A DNA stretch of 60,000 nucleotides from Nymphaea colorata (Eukaryota; Streptophyta; Magnoliopsida; Nymphaeales; Nymphaeaceae). The notes below the pieces were generated by a model. The model saw nothing but the letters and a program-made list of their open reading frames with translations. It made no database searches and was not told where the DNA came from. Numbering within the stretch: position 1 is the first letter of the stretch; every line of letters begins with the position of its first letter. This document shows, in pieces, positions 39,858 through 51,269 of the stretch. Made by a program: the position numbers and the translations under genes. The stretch spans positions 436,001 to 496,000 of the forward strand of contig NC_045143.1 in assembly GCF_008831285.2 (NCBI RefSeq), read 5' to 3'.

Positions 39858-39980
39858 ATCTTGATCTCGCCCACTGTGCAAAGAAGATAAATGTGACTGT
39901 CGTCTCTCTTTCCTCCAGCATTCTTTGTCTTGTCTGAATTTTGGACAACGCGGATTCTTTGAAATTTTAAATACTTCCAC
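39858..39980 (+). pseudogene. Decayed fragment of a DUF506 exon 1 / intron 1 boundary
   Basis: Similar to 43,411-43,533 in the functional-looking DUF506 gene. Both have CTTGATCTCGC, AC or AG, TGTGCAAAGAAGAT, then a splice-donor region, GTCGTCTCTCTTTCCTCCAG, CATTC(T/C)TT and a TTTGAAAT(T/C)TTAAA(A)TACTT tail. The homology crosses the donor (ATCCACGTGAGT in the gene, ATAAATGTGACT here), so intron sequence was copied too. That means a genomic duplication rather than a processed copy. The donor consensus is lost, and no other exon is visible nearby. Confidence 0.8.
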
Positions 39981-40765
39981 ATGAGACTCCTTTTGCTATT
40001 AAATTTTTTTGTGAGCATCTTGATCTCCTTTTTCCATTTAAATCCGCGGATCTTGCAACGCCAAGATAGTTAGGACTACAGCTAGCTAGTTGAGTATCTA
40101 GGCTGTGTCGAGTAAGAACCAAAGTATGATAATTAGTTTATTCAAAGTGTTCTACGGAAACGGAGGGCATGGACTGCCCCAGCGATTAAAATGGCTTGGC
40201 TTCCAACATAGGTTAACTGCTAGAATGGTCTGATTTTAAGTTTATTAACCACTAGATTATCATAAGTTCTACAAATCATAACTGAAGATAAAGTTTCGGT
40301 AAAACACTTGATTAACTGATAAAAATGATATATATAGCACACGTAAACTCTAATGAAGGTAGGAAATTAAATTACTGTTTTACTTTAAAAACCGGCTTTT
40401 ACTCAACTTGTGTAAACAATTTGATGTAACGTCAACTGTAGTCATACCAAGAGATTAAAAACGTGCAAAACGAGTTCTAATCAATTTCAAACAAAAAAAC
40501 TAATATTAAGGCAGTTACTAACTTACTATGAGACGCTTGATAATTAAAAATTCATGAAACTATCATTAGAATCCTAAAGTCTTTTGCTCTAATTTATGAG
40601 CGACATACGTTTAGATATCTCTCTCTCCACCAGTGCAAAACATATGTTTGAATGGTGTTAACGTTCTTATGAAAAAATAATTTTCTAACTAATTGATGTC
40701 CTAATGGCCCATTTTTTTTTACCTACATTTCACACTAAAAGCTAAAAACAACATGCAAATCATGT

Positions 40766-40770
<5 letters not shown>
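39981..40770. other. Non-coding AT-rich stretch
   Basis: No open frame, repeat or RNA gene that can be supported. Confidence 0.5.

Positions 40771-40819
<49 letters not shown>
40771..40819. repeat. AT dinucleotide microsatellite
   Basis: Uninterrupted AT run of about 24 units. Confidence 0.98.
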
Positions 40820-40821
<2 letters not shown>

Positions 40822-41700
40822 TATTGTCAATTACATAACCTTTTCTTTTTTAGTGGTTGGAGAGATTAAATCAAGGATCTCCAATTAACTTCTGCTTTTT
40901 TTTTATTCTTAAAATGAGAAATTATATTTTTTCAGGTGAGTGAGCGAGAAATTACCAACCCACCACACTAAAAAGAGATGTAAAAGCCCAGCCCATTCCC
41001 CTTTCTTGAATATGTGTTAAAAAGTATTCTAAATAAAGTATTCTTAAAGTAAAAAATGACTAACTTAATACAGGTTAAGTTCACTCTTAAATTCATGTCT
41101 ATAAGGTTACATTGCAAAAAAAAAAAAAACACTTTAAATAATTATTTTTGGTGAAATTGTTTTTTTGAGTTGAAGCACCACGAACGTAGCATCCAGAGAC
41201 ATTGAAAGCAGATCCTATATTTCTAGGGGATAAAAGATTGGGTAGAGCTTCTTTGGCTGCTCACGGAAAATTAAATTAGAAACAAGAGTATGAAATTGAG
41301 TTCCTATAAACACGCCAAAGCATCTAATCTCATCATATAAAGCAGTCCCTAGTATCTGCGTTTTCTTTCCGCATGAAAACGCGGACCTCAGATCCATGAC
41401 TTTATACAAGAGATGATGTATTGTTTGTTTCAAAAAATGCGTTCCTCAAAGCACGGATTTCAGATCCTAAGATGGGCCGACTGTAGATCATAAAAATATT
41501 ATTTGATTATAAAAATATCATTCTTCACACACAAATGGCAAAACGCTTCCATTGTTCTGATTATATCAAATAATAACTTCTGCGTCCGAATATCATAAGA
41601 TCCGGATCTAGGTTCTCCATTATCTTCATTTTCAAGAACTCTGTAAGCAAGCGAGTAGTTGGCAAATCTGTGACTCAAACTCAGATGATCGAGTGATCAG
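40820..41700. other. Non-coding AT-rich stretch
   Basis: Includes an A run at about 41,117-41,129 and short frames with no recognisable protein. Confidence 0.45.
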
Positions 41701-41707
41701 GTGGTCA

Positions 41708-41873
41708 ATGAGTTGATGAGTCAACTCAGTCAAATTTTAAAATAACTTGAATCGAGTGAGTTGGAGCTCGCTTGTGATCGGGTTTTCTAGCAATCAATCA
41801 ATCTGAATTGATTTGCTTGCTTTTCAAGCCAACGCAACGAGTCGGACTCTTCTCGAGCCAACGCAACGAGTCA
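41708..41873. repeat. Short palindrome and direct repeat
   Basis: GAGTTGA, 4-nt loop, TCAACTC forms a 7-bp hairpin at about 41,710-41,727. GCCAACGCAACGAGTC is repeated exactly at 41,828 and 41,857. It may be a transposable-element relic; the family is unknown. Confidence 0.65.
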
Positions 41874-42600
41874 GCTAATTATGGGTGCGGCAAGCACGAG
41901 CCTTCCAAACCAAAACTTGCTGCCCAAGAAAAGGACAAAATTACCAACTTATCCTTACTAGCTGTTGCATTGCGGGAATGCCGGTGCCGTGTGCCCATTA
42001 CCGCCCAAGAAAACGGAGAGAAATTTTCGGTTCCCATAATACCCTCAAGCTGGACGGCGAATTACAGATCAATCCTACTTCGGCAACAAACATGATTTAA
42101 AACATACAAATTGGTTGAAGTATTAAAGAATATTCTTTAAACAAAACCCTTAAAAATAAATTAGACCTATTCAAGTTCATTAGAATAACAGTTGCATGGG
42201 TTTAATTTTAAAGGCATCTTTAATAATAAGGCGTTGTGATCTCGAAAATATTTTTTCATAAATGGTACAAATGCAATGCATAGAAGAAGAAGAACAATGT
42301 ACTCGATGATTGAGAAAAGGTAAGCTGTCAAATCATCCTTAGTTGTAAAGTTTTTCTCCCTCGAGTAGTTTTGGCATTAAAAAAATTAAAAGCTACGGAA
42401 GAGGAAGGGAGGAAGAGGCTTCCTCATGTGCACAGATTCACATTTTTAAAGTTTGGTACCTACTTATTCCTTGCTTCATTAGAATCAAACCACTGTGAAT
42501 TAAAAAATATTATAATAATTCAAACACGGAAATTAGTGATTGATATATTTCAATGAAAAAATCGTTAATGGGTCATTTATTTGTTCATCGATGCGAAAGA
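41874..42600. other. Non-coding stretch upstream of the DUF506 gene
   Basis: Short frames (for example 41,808-42,095) have no recognisable product. AT content rises from about 42,080. This presumably includes distal promoter sequence of the gene at 43 kb. Confidence 0.4.
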
Positions 42601-42848
42601 AGGGGGAGATTAGTGATGGACGGCAGCTAAAAGGATGTCGTTGTAAATTCGCCATCTGCGTAGGGTAATATTGGTTTTGAAATTGGCCATATAAGCACCG
42701 TCCGTTTGTCTTCGTCCCTCATCCGTTGGGTTGCAGGACTTCCCTCGGCCCTCTGGGTCATCGCCATCCGCCATTTTCCTTCTCCTCCCGGGAAAAAGAA
42801 CGATACTGAAAGGAAAAGATAAAGGAATAGTTTCTCTTACGAATTCTG

Positions 42849-42973
42849 CTATTTGTTTCTGAATTCGATTCTCTAGGAGGAGGAGAAGGGGGACAGGCGA
42901 GATCAAAGGGCTATTTGTTTCTGAATTCGATTCTCTAGGAGGAGGAGAAGGGGGACAGGGCGAGATCAAAGGG
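42849..42973. repeat. 62-bp tandem duplication upstream of DUF506 exon 1
   Basis: Two adjacent copies start CTATTTGTTTCTGAATTCG at 42,849 and 42,911 and run through GGAGGAGGAGAAGGGGGACA to GATCAAAGGG. The second copy has one extra G. The position suggests promoter or 5' leader sequence of the DUF506 gene. Confidence 0.93.
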
Positions 42974-43139
42974 TCCGAGTAGGGCTTCCGTGCACCCAAC
43001 CTTGCCATTTCCTGGTTTTTGTTTGTTGATTTTCTCGGAGGGCGACCTATGGTTCGTCGTTGGCGTTTGAATTGCAGAACAGATTCTTGGAGGGAAGAGA
43101 AATAGGCTTCAGTTTGGAAATATTCTTTGAAGGAGGTGA

Positions 43140-46100
43140 ATTGGGGTTCTAGATTGGGCTAAACTGGGAACCTGGGACCTCCGGAGGCGTGTTGCCTCCG
43201 TCGCAGGAGGAGGAGAGGGCAGGAATGAGGGCGCCAGAGACTGGCTTCTGGCTTGGGGCGAGGCGGACGATGTGTGGGCTGCGGCAGTCGGTCGAGGAGA
43301 CGGCGGCTTCAGCCATGAAAGCGAGCACGACTTGGCTCTGATGGTAAAGGACTTCGTGGAGAATGGGAGCATTGGCGCGGAGTCTTGGTGCAGCAGCGAC
43401 AGCGACTCCGGGCTTCTTGATCTCGCTCAGTGTGCAAAGAAGATCCACGTGAGTGTCGTCTCTCTTTCCTCCAGCATTCCTTATCTGAAGTTTGGATTTC
43501 TTTGAAATCTTAAAATACTTGCGTATATTTACAAGATTTCTTTTTCTATTTTAGTAATTATAGAGTTGAAGTTTGATTCATGTTAAAAGTTTTTGCCGTC
43601 AAAATTGGAGTATGCATGATTTTCATAAATTTGGTAAGATTTATTCTCTTGACCGTGGATGTCGACCGTTGATTATTTCTTCTCGATCTTTTATTGGTAC
43701 TTTGAAATGTATTTTTTTTTTTCTCTCCGTTGTGATAACAGTCAGTCTATCAAGAATTCCAACGGGTGCTTTTCCTTTTGGATAACCACGGAGTCAGGGT
43801 TGGTATCTTCGTTACCTTATTAATGCTGTTATTTTTGTGGTATGTTATCGTAATTGGTGTCGTTTTTCCTTTTTGCCTTTTAAGAGAAACGCTAGGGATA
43901 CCGACCCTCCTCTACTGATTGGTGCCATCAAATTGCACAAGATGCTTCCAGAGAGAAGGAAATCTGGTGTGTTATGCTTGCAATGCATAATGCTAGTTCT
44001 ACAAATCACTAACAGAATTCTCGAGAAGAAGGACTAGAACTTCTTTATATCATCTAACAATCAAATCTAATGAAATAAGCTGGGAGGATATTTTAAAGTC
44101 AAAGCCAGAGCTATTGTTCACTTAAATAGTCTAAAACAACATTGAGAAAATAAATTTTAGGGACCACCATACGCTTTCTTCATCTTTTAGCCAGAGAAAT
44201 GCCCACATTTTTTTATGTCTGTGTTGTGTGAGTAACTACTGATATGTTGCCAGATGCATGGTTGAACTAGCTTTTGAGATTGTTCTTTTTTATCAAAACA
44301 GATTTTTCCATTTTGCTATGTCTCAATCTTGCTTGATAGAACTGATATTAAACTGGTCCACCTAATGGGCAAAATTGATTTTAGATAAACAATGTTCAAG
44401 CTTGTCCTGTATAGTGTATAGAAGCTAATGAAGACAAAGGACCTACATTAAGGCAGCAAACATCTTTAGTTCTTGCCCAACAGTGAATTCTTTGATATTT
44501 ATGGAACAGTTTTTCTACTTCTGCTTTCAAGTGAAGACGCTAGAAACAGGGATTAGCCTATCCATTGCATTATTGCTTGGATATATATCTCCGGTACAAA
44601 CCCACTGAAGCTAGGATAGGCCCTTTAATCCCCAAGGGTTATTATGTAAGTATTCAGCTTTCATAGCTTATCAGGTAAGTATTCAGTTTATTGCCAAGCA
44701 AATAAATTTAGTGCAGGTACTGAAGGCTGGTAAGATCCAATGTATTATCTTTGCTTAAAAAAAAAGTCCAATCAAGAATACTGATTAAAATTCTTTGGGA
44801 GCCTATATATATTTCTTCAAGGAATTCTGATGGCTATAAGCCAAAAAAAAAAAAAAATGAGGATACTGCAGAATGCACTCTGTTGAGCTGAAATCTCTTA
44901 GGGCAAGAAGCTATGCAATTTTTCGGCTTAATGCCAACTTAACGTACCAGCTGCACATTATACCCAAATTTGGTCTTGCCAGTAAATACGGGTAGTGCCA
45001 AGTGTTTCAGGTACACAGTAGACAAATTTTACCTGTTATGCTCTTTTAGGCACCGGCTTGTTCCATTTGGACATTAGATGGTGCAACTATTGTTCAATGA
45101 TTATGTACTTTCATGCCTGATAAGTTTCAAATGCTGCATTTGCTCTAAACTGGTCGCCAGTAACTAAACCAATAGGTCAAGAGAGAAGTATATCATACAC
45201 AAGGAATCACGTGAACTACTGAATTGGCTTGTAACTGTGTGAGCTTGCACCTTGTTGCTTTCTAATGCTTGAGGGGCTTCTTGGGAAGGACCCATGGCAA
45301 GAATGAATATGAACATATAGGACCATCTCTCTTGCCCGTAAATGAACAAATTTCTCCTTTTTGTCGTTGATTTGAATAAAGAATGAAGATGATGTTACCC
45401 CAACAATTGACCTTGTTATATATAAGACTATCAGATGCTGATGGCACTGTCTTGTTGTTGTGCATGACTGCAGTCCTTGAGGCATTCAACCGACCAGTCT
45501 GAAAGTGACTTGTTTGCAACATTGGGTTCACTCGTCCTGTCCATTGGTGAGACAGATCTTCAGTATCTCAAAGCCAGAGCCTGCAATTGCAGCTGCATTC
45601 GCTTGTTGCTCGTTAAGCTTTTGAGGCTTTCTGGTTATGATGCGGGCATATGTATTGCCAAGTGGGAGGCTTCTGGGAAGGTGCCTGGAGGTAAATTTTT
45701 TCCTCTCATTGACCATTATCTCGTTATGTGTTGCCCTCTATTGGCTTGGGCTTATTGTGTATTCCTGTCTCTTTTTTTCCCTTGGATAGGTGTTCACGAA
45801 TACATCGATGTTGTTTCTTATGGTAATGCTGGGAGCTGCGAGCGAACAATCATAGACATTGATTTCCGCAGCCATTTTGAGATAGCAAGAGCTGTTGAAT
45901 CATATGATGCAATGTTGAATGCTCTCCCTCTGGTTTATATTGGTAGTATCTCCAAGTTGAAGCAGCTTCTCCAAGTTATGGTTGAAGCTGCAAAATCGTC
46001 ATTGAAGCAGAATTCCATGCCTTTTCCACCTTGGAGATCGCTTGCTTATCTTCAGTCAAAATGGCAGTCTGCGTACGAGAGAAAAGTAAATGTTGATGAC

Positions 46101-46274
46101 CAGAAGGTTTGCTCTTCGTGTTTTGACCATAACCAATGCGTCGAACATCTGAAGAGGATGAAAACTTTCCTGCAATCTGAAACCGAGGTAGAACGTTTGT
46201 TCAAGCCGATTATCAATGAAAGTAATTGGAGGGTTAAAATTGATGGCGGAAGGCGTCTGGTTTATGGATCCTGA
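43140..46274 (+). CDS. DUF506 family protein (PDDEXK-like), 3 exons, 5' end unresolved
   Basis: Plant-specific DUF506 protein. The family is related to PD-(D/E)XK nucleases, and its biochemical role is unknown. Some Arabidopsis members affect root-hair growth. Proposed exons are about 43,140-43,448, 45,474-45,690 and 45,790-46,274. Exon 1 encodes the hallmark FSHESEHDLALMVKDFVENG and AESWCSSDSDSG. Exon 2 has SDLFATLGSLVLSIGET and LLRLSGYDAGICIAKW, ending VPGG. Exon 3 has HEYIDV, IIDIDFRSHFEIARAVESY, LKQLLQVMVEAAKSSLKQNS and PPWRSLAYLQSKW, the family core in the usual order. Intron phases are 0 and 1. The oddity is exon 1: the frame opens after TGA at 43,137-43,139, and its first ATG is 43,341, inside a conserved motif. 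An upstream exon, a frameshift or a shortened protein is therefore implied. A possible AATAAA lies at 46,379. Confidence 0.85.
43449..45473 (+). other. DUF506 intron 1
   Basis: Starts GTGAGT and ends GACTGCAG, length 2,025 bp, phase 0. It contains a foldback at 44,549-44,633 (GGGATTAGCCTATCC against GGATAGGCCCTTTAATCCC), A and AT runs, and short frames that are not coding. Confidence 0.85.
44549..44633. repeat. Foldback inside DUF506 intron 1
   Basis: An inverted repeat of about 15-19 bp separated by about 50 bp. It could be a small MITE relic. No target-site duplication is obvious. Confidence 0.55.
45691..45789 (+). other. DUF506 intron 2, 99 bp, stop-free and in frame
   Basis: Begins GTAAATTTTT and ends TTGGATAG. 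Removing it joins VPGG to VHEYIDV, matching the family pattern PGG-x-HEYID. The intron is 33 codons long with no stop in the reading frame, so an unspliced transcript would stay open and insert a hydrophobic stretch rich in L, F, C and W. Confidence 0.88.
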
Positions 46275-47595
46275 TTTTGTGGAGGTATACATGGTATATA
46301 CACAATGAAAATGCACAGTTGTTAGTTTGTTTATTTGTAGCATAAGAGATTGATCGGGGAGTGGGTGCTCCTGCCTCAAATAAATCCGAGCCCGGGACCT
46401 AAATGGGTTCGCATACGACAGCGGCGGAGGATCAGCACTTTGTTGGGTGAAGCTGAGGGAACTCTTCTTTTGATTTCTCTTTGTGCACGTCCCAGCGTTG
46501 GTTGCTTTCCTGGAATTCTTTTCCTTCTTTCTCCATTTGTTCCATTGATGTCTCAGTGGGAATTTTCTTTGGATCCTGCTGTTTTTATTTCTTCAATTTC
46601 ATTTCATAAAGAAATTGCCTTGTATTTTTTTTTCCAAGTTGGGGAATTAGCTGAGCGTTTATTTATTCCATTTTTCATAAATGCTGAGTGATTAACAACT
46701 TCATATTCAACAGGAAGCTCGCTTCTGCTTGCCATCCTCCTATCATTCTGTACGTTTTAATCTCAACTATTGGTGATCTATGTTGTCAAAGTTGCCAGGC
46801 GCCATGGCGACAGTCTGCGCCTAGCGTTTAAGTGTAACCAGGCGTGCCTTGGGCACGATTAGGCGACCATTTTAAATTTTATTTGGATTAGCTGGGGGTG
46901 CTGCCGGACCAGTGAGAACCAGTTGGATTCTCCGGAATGCTCCTTCGTAGACTGCAAATGATGGCTGATAATTGACGGGGTTCACTCTAGTGCCTTGAGC
47001 CCGGAGGTAGGGAAGAGAAGACTTCAGCCTTTCTTTGGGCAGCTTCCTTACCGTTTTTTTCAATGTCCAACTTCACTGGTTTATTTATCAGTGACACATT
47101 GAATATGTAATTAATCCAAGAGACGACAAAATGTTTTTAATGGATTCAGCAACAGGTCATTGGGTCTTCCCTATTCTCAGGACTTGTCTGGAAACACGGT
47201 TCTCTTTTTCAATTTTCAGAATTTGAGGTTCAAATTTCCCAACGATAGTTTGAAGTACAAGACTTGCCGACTCGAGTTGTCAGGTTTCTATATTCTGGTT
47301 TACTTGTTGCGCTTTCAGCTTCACTCACCTTACGACAGAAGATAAATACTATCTTAGACTTCATTCAGCTTAAAGGCTTCAACTCTTGGCTGCATTTTTT
47401 TCCCATTAAGGTTGCAATTAAGCATACATGATCTCAGAGGTTGGTTGGTACGCAGTCCGCAGAATGACATACAAATGTCTGGGACATCCAGCGGAACGCT
47501 GAACCTTGGGACAACATGGTGACGGAGTGTCGGTTCGGCTCAAGTGAATACTTGTTCAGCTTGTTCCTAGAACATGACATTGAATGTTCTTCAAA
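46275..47595. other. DUF506 downstream region
   Basis: Probably includes the 3' UTR. At about 46,790-46,870 there is a GC-rich patch with GCCAGGCGCCATGGCG and GGGCACGATTAGGCGACC, a style common in plant transposable-element ends. The frame at 46,872-47,063 on the minus strand has no recognisable product. Confidence 0.4.
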
Positions 47596-47750
47596 GGCTG
47601 TTTATTATTAGGAATAACATGTGAGTGTTTCATGAATTTACATTAAAATTGAGATAGATTCATGTAACACTTGCATAAGCATTCCGTGAATTTACCCTAA
47701 CCTTAAGGATTCATGAAACACTTGTATCTTTTCCTAATGCCAAACACCCT
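47596..47750. mobile_element. Foldback MITE, possibly Tourist-like
   Basis: The left end GGCTGTTTATTATTAGGAA, followed by GAGTGTTTCATGAAT, is mirrored at the right end by ATTCATGAAACACTTG, then TTTTCCTAATGCCAAACACCC. The arms are about 40 bp and imperfect, and the whole element is about 155 bp. Further inverted copies of the CATGAA/ACACTT words lie inside. The terminal G(G/C)(G/C)TGTTT words resemble PIF/Harbinger (Tourist) MITEs. A matching TTA/TAA target duplication is not clear, so the class is inference. Confidence 0.75.
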
Positions 47751-50700
47751 TAATGGGTTAAGGTTGGGTTGTATTCATGTTGTATAGTGTATCTCTTGTT
47801 AAGGCTTGTCGACATAAAATTATTTTATTGCATTTGATACATGATAGGCCTATGCATAATACCAGGCATACGTGTGTCGCTTGTTGAGGCTTCTGGAGGT
47901 AGGGACGAGAGTGTCGTTTGAAGTGCATTCGTCTATGGTGATTCCAACCACATAATTTTTACCTTCTGTGTACTCCAACCTAGCTACTTTTTGGTACAAG
48001 CAGTAATTTGTCAGTTTTAGGCCATATCACGTCATGTTTTTAATGAGGTTGTACTAAGTTTGAATATGATATTCTTGCCGTGATCATTTTCCAAAAAATT
48101 GGTTTTCCATCTCATCTTGGTTCATAACATTTGAAAGCATTCGATGGGGATCTCGATCAAGATGATATGTCACAAATACATAATTTGTGGTCTGTTTAGC
48201 AGCACGTCTATCTAATAAGTTCGACTACTACTTCGACGCCTCTAAAAGTTTGCTTATTTTATCGTATCTTAGCGGCAATGTTTTTCAGCAATCAACGACG
48301 TAGAAATGATTCGAAAGAAAAAAACAAATTGTAAGGAGAAACTGTTACATGTATCCGTGACATAAGTGTGAGTCAACAATTTTGGAAGTATAAAAAAAGA
48401 ATCAGGATAGGAAATTCGAGCGAGAGAGAAGGCTGCCACTTCGTCAGGGTCAATGCATTGAGTTGATGAAGAAGGCGATCAGTCAGAGCTCACGTTTGAG
48501 CCCCCACACTGTGCTGCGACACCTCCATGCAATGAAATGATTGTTGCCTGCACAGAGAGCGAGAGAAAGCAAATATAATTCAAGTCGGTGGGACGGTACT
48601 GTCTTCTTGCAGAGTCCCCTGTCAGGGGAGCCCATGTGTATAGTGGAGTAGCTTCAACCCCTCTCTCTCTCTCTCTCTCTGCTGGTCCACTCTTCCTTCC
48701 TCCCTCCAGTACATCTCAATTTACAGCATTGCTGCTTGTTGGGGAACTACATATCCATGTCCATGGACGTCCAGGATCTTCAAATCATGCTCACAACACT
48801 CACTTTTCTGTGTTTCTTTTTCTTTTCTTCTTTTTATTCAGAATGCAATCTTACAGGGATGCTTAAGGATTCAAGAACATTTGAAACGTTATTGTTCCTG
48901 ATTTAGAAATTCAATCAACCATGGGTAACCCTAAGTCCAATTTAAAATAAAAAAAAAAAAACTGCCAAACGAGAGAATAACTGGTGCTTCTTGAGTATCT
49001 AGGCTCATATTACAGAAACCATAGCAAGCTAGATGATTTGTTATTGCAATCAGATCGTATATGTGCATTCAACATGGTCTATTTGGTAAATTACATGTCT
49101 TGTAGTGTATGATCTAAAAGTTATATATCTTTCTGTAAGTGGATTATGTACATAAAGTTTGATAAAAAAAAAATAGCAAACGATTATGAAGAATTGAGTT
49201 TTATTAAGAAGAAGCACCTGAACCACTGAGATCGTTTGGCGGCAATGGCATTTTATTATGTCTGTTATATGAAGGTGCACCAAAGATTAGGAAAGATTCA
49301 TGGAACATTGGCTCTAATGTTCCATTAATTTGACTGGATCTTTGGGGTAAACTCATGCAGCACTCATAGATTTTTCTTACTGTCAAAGATTATATAAATT
49401 AACATATTGGACTTTCAAGAACTATAATGAGAAATTAACTTAGAGATCACCTTTCCAAGCTGAACATGTGCTCAAGATTGAAACACTTAGATCTAAATCT
49501 CATCACACGTAACACTTACATAGGATCCATGTGGGACTGCTAAAAACGATGGACATTTTCAGATTTTTCTATATTTGGAATCTCAAAGTAACAATTTGTA
49601 CTGGAAATGATCCAGACGCAGAATCCAGAGATAGAGGACGAACAACAGCTCCCGAACTATGGATTTAGATTACCAAAATCTTTGACTTTGGATTTATCCA
49701 TAATCAAACTTTAGTACTCAGGCTCCTTGATTCCCTAGGTTTTTGCGCAAAGCATTTGTCATCATTCTGTTGTATGCACAAGAAGAACACATGGGGACAT
49801 AAGACTTCATTTCCCCGTTTATATCCAATTTAAGTTTTGAGTTATCAAATCTTGTGCATATACAACTAAGCCAGACCAATAATATATTTGCGAGCTTTTG
49901 AACTTACTGGGTGTGACTACAAGTTCCAAATAGAACTTCAAATTCTGAATTTTAAAATACATTGACACAAAATTTTGCGCAATTGCAAAAATTTTTCTCC
50001 TTAAACAAGAAATCTCCTCATATCCTATGTGCAGGAGTTGCATCCAATAAGAAATAAGAACAATTGAGCATGGTAATTTGGACGTGGGTTCTTATTCATT
50101 TGGATCTAAAAGATCCAACTTAGATCCACACATGGTTGCCATCGAGTAGACCCGATCTGCCTTTTTTGTTTTCTTCCAAATGTGGAAGACTGAGTGAAAG
50201 AGGGTTAATCTGTTTACATTTGGCCTGTGTCTAGGGATAGGCGCTACTGGGCTCATTCACCTACCTTCAACATAGGGTTCAGAATGGGACTAGGGCTGGA
50301 CCGAGCTGAATCTGGTTTTGAGGTGCTGCTCTGAGTCAGGCCTAGTTGGGATAGAACCGGGATCTACTGTTCACTCTCTTTTATAAATCCAGGTTCTATC
50401 AAAACAAGATTTCTCTCAAAACCCATTTAATAGCATCTAAAAACTCATAAAACCTGAATTTCAAAGTAAAAATTGGTTTCAATTGCCACCTAAACACCCT
50501 CTTAAATTGTCGTAAACTTGGAAGAAATAGCCACACATTTTCTTTTCTAAATATTCAGAAAATTGCCGTTGGTGAACTCAGCCGGTACAGAAGCATTATT
50601 ATTTTGTGTACCTGCGGGCAATAAACATATCTTGGCCATATATGCCGTCAATCGGTATTTTCATCGGCCATTGAATGAATCGAATTGTTTTCAAATTATT

Positions 50701-51269
50701 TGCGAAAAACATGCTGAATTTAGGATCTTCGGCATCAACGTTTGAAATAACAGCAGGTCCGATCTAAGAAAAATAAAAGTCGACAGAGATGAGTAATCCA
50801 TTGATTATTCAAAAAGTCGAGAACATGCATTGTACAACTGTTACTCTTCATTTATTGGCACTGAATATCCGGAGAAGTTATTCTAAGAAGACCATATTCA
50901 AGAAATTGGCAAGCTATAATATAGCCAATTTCAGTTTTTTTTTTTTCATAAGTTTAGATGGTTTTTTTCATCTGGGGATCTTCCATACGAACTTGGTTCA
51001 GTCCCACCTCAATGCAGCTTGATCCTTTACATCATCTTGTGCAAAACGATCCAGCCGATGAATTTCACTTTTTCTTATGCAGCATCTTTGAGAGAAAAAC
51101 ATGGGCCTTTTCCAATCTAGAAAATTTCATGTCACATGGCTCTCAATGTGTCCTTTTTCTCATTCGCTGGTAGATTTAGTGAGAAAAAGGATCCATGGAA
51201 GTCCTGGCCGACGAGTCGTTTGATTCCATAAAAAGGAGAAACTAAATTTCCCTTCGTCAGAAGAGCGTA
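47751..51269. other. Intergenic stretch
   Basis: No gene was recognised. It holds a CT microsatellite at 48,661-48,680 next to a small CCCCTGTCAGGGG palindrome at about 48,617-48,629, and otherwise AT-rich sequence with short unsupported frames on both strands. Confidence 0.45.
48661..48680. repeat. CT microsatellite
   Basis: Ten uninterrupted CT units. Confidence 0.95.

Noticed and set aside
42610-43008. Minus-strand frame of 132 codons
   Set aside because: It lies across the 62-bp duplication upstream of the DUF506 gene, and the product is low complexity and unrecognised.
43837-44037. 66-codon frame between DUF506 exons
   Set aside because: It lies inside intron 1, with no similarity to the family and no splice signals placing it in the mRNA.
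48440-48570. Possible microRNA precursor (a region with CAGTCAGAGCTCACGTTTG)
   Set aside because: No long hairpin arm could be found and it matches none of the conserved plant miRNAs I can recall.
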